Assembly: GCA_963855995.1 (NCBI GenBank)
Contig: OY979728.1
Location: 8,047,330 to 8,111,329 of the forward strand
Length of the DNA stretch: 64,000 bases
Reading direction: 5' to 3'
Source of the DNA: Muricea muricata
Taxonomy: Eukaryota > Cnidaria > Anthozoa > Malacalcyonacea > Plexauridae
In this document: positions 59,788-64,000 of the stretch, piece by piece
How positions within the stretch are numbered: position 1 is the first letter of the stretch
Layout: every line of letters begins with the position of its first letter
Translations under genes and position numbers: made by a program
The notes under the pieces: generated by a model
What the model saw: only the letters and a program-made list of their open reading frames with translations
What the model was told of the DNA's origin: nothing
Databases searched by the model: none

Positions 59788-60779
59788 CTAACAAAAAGGC
59801 AAAATAAGAGATTAGTGAATTAAAATTTGACTTGACATGTCGGAATACCAGTAAGTGTTTTCCCATATTTAATTACCTACCCCAATCTGTCAACTTTCCC
59901 TGTAGGCAAGAGCATAACAAGGTTATAAGCTTTAGGGGGTGAAAATTAACTTTGCCCAATGGAAAGGGTAAAAAATTTATGGTGTGTGATCTAGATTGCT
60001 ACGAAACCAATGAATGACATCTTGCTTGCCGACAAGGCACCCCTATAGTTAGTCAAACCCTTATTTTTAGGTTTTCCTGTACTATTTGCCCAACCAGTTA
60101 TCAATATTTGCCCGACAAATTCATCATTTATAAACTTTGGGGTGTCACACCCCCTACACACTCCAGGAGTTATGCCCCTGCCTGTAGGAGGAAACCAAAG
60201 TACCCAGGGAAGACCCACAACTTTTGGCAGAGCATTGACTTATACTATTTTTATGAAGACAGCGTTTGAACTACATCGAGACCCTGTTTAGAAAGGCAAG
60301 TGGTTTAACCCTTGCCACTGGAAACCCATACACATATACCACCCCATATATACCAAATGGACGGGGAGGGAGAGAAGGAATGGAACCATTTGATTCAGGC
60401 ACACCACACTGCAACCCAATATTTAACAGGATACCTTTAGTAACTTAGGTTGGAAAAGTTCTTGTCTAGTTCTTATTAGCATTATCCACTATTAAAGTTA
60501 AACTATATTGTTCTGTGAAGTTGATTGTGAACTTAAATTGATGACAACAGAAAACATCCATAATCCCCTACAAACTTTTTGCATTATTTCTTAGTTTTAT
60601 GCAAAATTTGGAGGTGTAAGAATTACTCAAAATGGCCTGACACTGCTCCTTTCATTTGCAAAATATTACAGCTTAAACATTCACAATTTTTTTCTAGAAT
60701 TTATATGCTCAGACCTTACTTATAGTTTCCTTACTACCAAATGTGATAACTAACAGTAGATTTCATCTGAACTGCGATT

Positions 60780-61565
60780 TTTACTTCAGCAATCGATTTT
60801 CAATAGACCATAAGTATTGAGGACCGAGGTTTTCTCACATGCAAAATACAAACTTCCTATGTGCAAATATTTCGCTAAATTTTACATGATTACCCACAAA
60901 ATTCATCTACATCATATCTAGGTACTCTTCTACAACTACTGATAGACAATAAAACATATTACCTTAAAATAAAGGCAGGATACAATCATTTCTACACGAC
61001 ATTACTCTCCCCAGCGCAGAACTGAAAACTTATTTAACTTGGGAATTTCTGGCTGCCGACGAGGAAACCCGATGCTGTACGTAATCAAGTCGATCACTAC
61101 CCGATGAATTCCGTAGGGAGCCCCTGAAATACCCTAACCTGGCCATACCATAATTGGTTACGATTGGTTACAATTTGTTGGGGAAAGTAGCTCAAAGGCA
61201 GCACAGCCACACCCCCAGCCATGCCCGACTAGGGGCTTTGCGTGCTTCTCCGAGCAGCCAGGCTGCCAACGGCTTAGGTTTTTTGGTTAAAAGGCTAACT
61301 CCTAGTATGCTCCTAGGTGGAATTTTTATGCCTTATTTATTGACGAAACTTTATTAATTTCATAAATATTAATTTCATCTAAACTGCAGTTTTAACTTAG
61401 ACAATAGCAGACTATTAAGACCAAGCTTTCACATGTGCAAAATACAAACTTTGCATGTTCGAATATTTCGCTGAATTAAACCTGATCGCCAACAAACCTC
61501 ATCTGTATTAGAGATCCAGATACTTTTCTACAACTACTGATAGAAAATAAAGCATATTACCTTGA
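60780..61565. repeat. Direct duplication of about 190 bp, 590 bp apart
   Basis: 60770-60965 and 61371-61563 both run from ATTTCATCT.AACTGC to CTACAACTACTGATAG and AATAAA(A/G)CATATTACCTT. Between them lies a non-coding block with no recognisable gene. Confidence 0.6.
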
Positions 61566-61582
61566 AACAAGTTATAATTTTG

Positions 61583-62360
61583 AGCCAGTTATAATTTTGT
61601 TCACAATTTTTCATTGATTTCAGTAAAGGACTGATATAGCTGTCAGTTTATCATACTTTGAAGTGATGAAATCGTCTGTTGAAGCAAATTTCCAAACTTT
61701 GACATGTGAGTGGGTTGCCAAGAATTAAGCGCGATGTTGAATTTACGTTTGACTTAATACTGAAAAATTTAGCTTTTGCTCCAAAAAGATATTTGTTTCC
61801 TGTTACTTCCAATATGTTTATGTTCCTTTCGAAACCAATTTTTTTGTTTTATAAATTCCGCTCATGGCCAATAGTTTGTTGTGAAACTCGCTACCGGAAA
61901 AGTACTTTAAATTACGGTTGTTGTTGAAATGGTCGTGAAAGTGATAAAACATCCACAATCACGTGGGCCGTCAGTGCAATGATGTCTTTGATACTGTATA
62001 AATGTTTTCGTACAAATGGTAAAGATATTTTTCAATTGACTAATGCGTTTAGTCGATCGATTTCAGTGACATTTTTGTATTGTTGTTCGAGTACGAGCGT
62101 TGACTAGTTTGAGTCGAATTTTACAAAATCAACCTTTTGCTCCAACATGATTTTAGCTTGAACTTGGCCTCCATGTTTATATCTACTCACCTGATTTATT
62201 AGCGTGCTCTTAAAAATTACGCTAAAAGGTCGTTTCGTCCACTGAAAATGCTTGTGATCCATGTTTGTTGTATGATTTTTAAATATCACGCGCAAATCAC
62301 GCAATTTCCACGCGTTCACGCAGGCTTATCTGGCGCATGCTCAGACAAATTTCCCAGCTG
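61583..62360 (-). mobile_element. Second copy of the CAGCTGGG-ended transposon, inverted and truncated
   Basis: It is the reverse complement of 51499-52270. It ends with CAAATTTCCCAGCTG at 62360 and breaks off at about 61583, where its inner end is lost. The two encoded frames (62319-62104 minus, 61706-61927 plus) are both still open and differ from the other copy at only a few residues. It lies about 170 bp beyond the SLC35A4-like stop codon, probably in or near that gene's 3' UTR. Confidence 0.7.
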
Positions 62361-62527
62361 CTGATTTGAAACACATTGCTAAAAATATGCCAAAATAACA
62401 AGGAAAACTTGTAACCCTTTTGCCACCTTTTGGGGGCAAAATGGTGCAAATACAACCCCAAATGTTTCCTAGCTCATTTTTGTTTTTCGATTTCTCAAAA
62501 TAGTCAAGTAAAGTATTGCAAAATTAA

Positions 62528-64000
62528 TTATCTTTCTGGTCTATGATAAATAACCATAGCTAACAGGACTAAAATAAACGCAGTCACAAAGTAATCATTA
62601 AATTGAAGAGTAAATATGAGTACAGATAAAGTTGTATTCACTAGCATGGCACCAGCAATCATCACAAGTCTTGTTAAGCTGCTTGCTTGTTTCATTATCA
62701 CTCCATTGATGATGCCACTAACAGCCTTGAAAGGAAATTAAAAAAAAACCTCAACCAAAGTAAAAGATACATGTAGCAAAAAATTTCATAAACACAAACG
62801 AAATCGTAGCCGTGAACGAGTCTCTATATGTAATAAAATACACATAGGTTTTCACAAAACTTTTGCTGCGGTCTCCTCGACTTATACAACATCTATATTG
62901 AAAATTCTTTAGTTACCAAATTAAAATGGTGGATATAAAATAAATCGGCTGCGCATCGCGTTCTGTATCTGATAAAGCACTCCTGTTCGTGTTTTAAATA
63001 TCACATATAAAGATTACTTGTGGATGAAACAGACTGTAGTGGTACGTTTTTGAGGTATTTTGCACGATTATACATTTTGGTCTCCTACATGCAATTGAGC
63101 ACTCTTTTTTATATTATATGAAACAAAATAAATGGCTACGACGGAGAGCAAATACTAAATTTTAATAATAAAGATAAAATTTTCGGCTATGTGACACAGC
63201 CTTCTTCAGTAAAGCCGAAAATTTTATCTTTATAATTAAAATTTAGTATTTACTCTCCGTCGTCGTAGCCATTTATTTTATTTAGTATAAATGCCTAGCT
63301 GGCTGAGGGAGGCACTGTTCACAGTTCGTTGTTTTTTCACATCTCGTGGTACGAAACTAGTTAGTAATAAAGATGCCTAGTGGAATTCGTTGAGTCGCAT
63401 GAATAAATTATATAAAAATATATATATATTTCTAAACCTCATTAACAATTCATGAAAAAACACAAAGGAAATCATAGCCGTGACTAGAGTCTACATATGA
63501 GATAAAACACATGTCAATTTTCACAAATCTTTTACTTCGATTTTCTCGGCTTATACAACATCTATATTGAAAATTCTTTTATATACAGATATATGTACAA
63601 ACAGACAAGATGGGTATAAAATGAATCGATTTAGAAGTCATTTAAAACACTCGCAATTCGCGCTTTATCAGATATACAACGCTCGGCTTCGCCTCGCGTT
63701 GTATATCTGATAAAGCACTCTTGCGCGTGTTTTAAATATTACATATATATATCACATTTTCTAAAGATTTTTTAACCAAATATCGTTTATTTATTTGCGA
63801 TTATAAAATAATACAAACGCTTCTATCCAGACATTTTATAACCACGACAAAGCATTCGCATCGAATCTGTATATATCTGATCTGCAACAGCTCGACTGCT
63901 CATGCTTTATCTATAAAACATACAGTACCTGGGATACAATGATAACTACAGTCCACAAAGAAAACCCTTCTAATATGTCTCCACCACCTTTGATACCTAA
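62528..64000 (-). CDS. slc35a4: SLC35A4-like nucleotide-sugar transporter family protein, last two exons (5' part outside window)
   Basis: Two minus-strand exons join in frame. One runs from the window end to 63929 and encodes LGIKGGGDILEGFSLWTVVI then IVSQ, followed by donor GTACTG. The other is 62725-62528, preceded by TTTCAAG, and encodes AVSGIINGVIMKQASSLTRL to a terminal YHRPER and TAA. The joined stretch SQA..G...VMK..SS.TRL is characteristic of the SLC35A4 branch of the drug/metabolite transporter superfamily. These proteins have about ten membrane helices and sit in Golgi or ER membranes; the substrate of this branch is unsettled. Two hydrophobic helices are visible here (LVMIAGAMLVNTTLSVLIFT and FVTAFILVLLAMVIY), matching the last two of the fold, and the basic C-terminus follows. 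The 1.2-kb intron (62726-63928) carries two palindromic repeats. SLC35A5 or a CMP-sialate transporter is less likely because the YGG/KYADN motif is absent. Confidence 0.68.
63123..63285. repeat. Inverted repeat with a hammerhead-like hairpin at its centre, in the SLC35A4-like intron
   Basis: The arms (TGGCTACGACGGAGAG... and its inverse, about 68 bp) flank a centre that on the minus strand reads CTGAAGAAGGCTGTGTCACA then TAGCCGAAAATTTTATC. The 7-bp stem GGCTGTG/CATAGCC precedes GAAA. Confidence 0.55.
63641..63736. repeat. Palindrome in the SLC35A4-like intron
   Basis: TTTAAAACACTCGCAATTCG pairs with CGCGTGTTTTAAA, and TTTATCAGATATACAACGC pairs with its inverse, around the loop TCGGCTTCGCCTC. 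A half copy lies near 62945-63010. Confidence 0.6.

Noticed and set aside
61020-61340. 5S rRNA or other structured RNA in a GC-richer patch
   Set aside because: No match to 5S internal promoter motifs and no consistent fold seen.

Overview
The window reads as intron-bearing, AT-rich nuclear DNA of an invertebrate animal. Long introns with GT/AG borders, a forkhead gene, abundant foldback elements and CR1-type LINEs with an SGNH/esterase ORF1 all fit an early-branching metazoan. A cnidarian, probably an anthozoan, is my best guess, but nothing here fixes the species. Most short open frames look like chance or transposon debris.

Three host genes can be supported. (1) A complete mitochondrial NADP-dependent isocitrate dehydrogenase (IDH2 type) lies on the minus strand at 13553-20365. 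It has eleven coding exons that join in frame to 457 residues with every splice border visible. (2) An intronless forkhead gene (FoxD-like) lies on the plus strand at 27546-28475. Its DNA-recognition helix has lost the residues that almost all Fox proteins use to read bases. (3) The last two exons of a nucleotide-sugar-transporter-like gene (SLC35A4 type) lie on the minus strand at 62528-64000, and its 5' part runs off the window. Two weaker candidates are an orphan minus-strand terminal exon at 59717-59787 with a poly(A) signal, and a decayed plus-strand array of CUE-like modules at 46.7-54.0 kb.

Layout. 1-5 kb: a palindromic element, a degenerate C-rich minisatellite and simple repeats. 5.1-7.2 kb: a broken CR1-type LINE on the minus strand. 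7.5-8.8 kb: three foldback elements, one nested in another, with 9-11 bp flanking direct repeats, then a fragment of a CAGCTGGG-ended element. 9.2-12.4 kb: a second broken CR1-type LINE on the plus strand, carrying a tRNA-derived inverted insertion with a 12-bp target duplication and a small MITE. 13.5-20.4 kb: IDH2, whose introns hold at least five elements. 20.7-22.8 kb: a long-TIR element split by a hAT remnant with an 8-bp target duplication. 22.8-27.4 kb: no gene seen. 27.4-28.9 kb: the forkhead gene. 29-41 kb: mainly non-coding, with MITEs, a 190-bp foldback and degenerate tandem repeats. 41.4-45.3 kb: a mosaic of inverted and direct duplications including short ribozyme-like motifs. 46-55 kb: the decayed exon array and a 1.27-kb tandem duplication. 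51.5-52.4 and 61.6-62.4 kb: two opposed copies of one transposon. 62.5-64 kb: the transporter gene.

The genes do not form a pathway. IDH2 serves mitochondrial NADPH supply, the forkhead protein is a likely repressive regulator, and the transporter-like protein belongs to the secretory membranes. The less ordinary content is the forkhead recognition helix, the covarying hammerhead-like hairpins and the conserved reading frames in the paired transposon copies.
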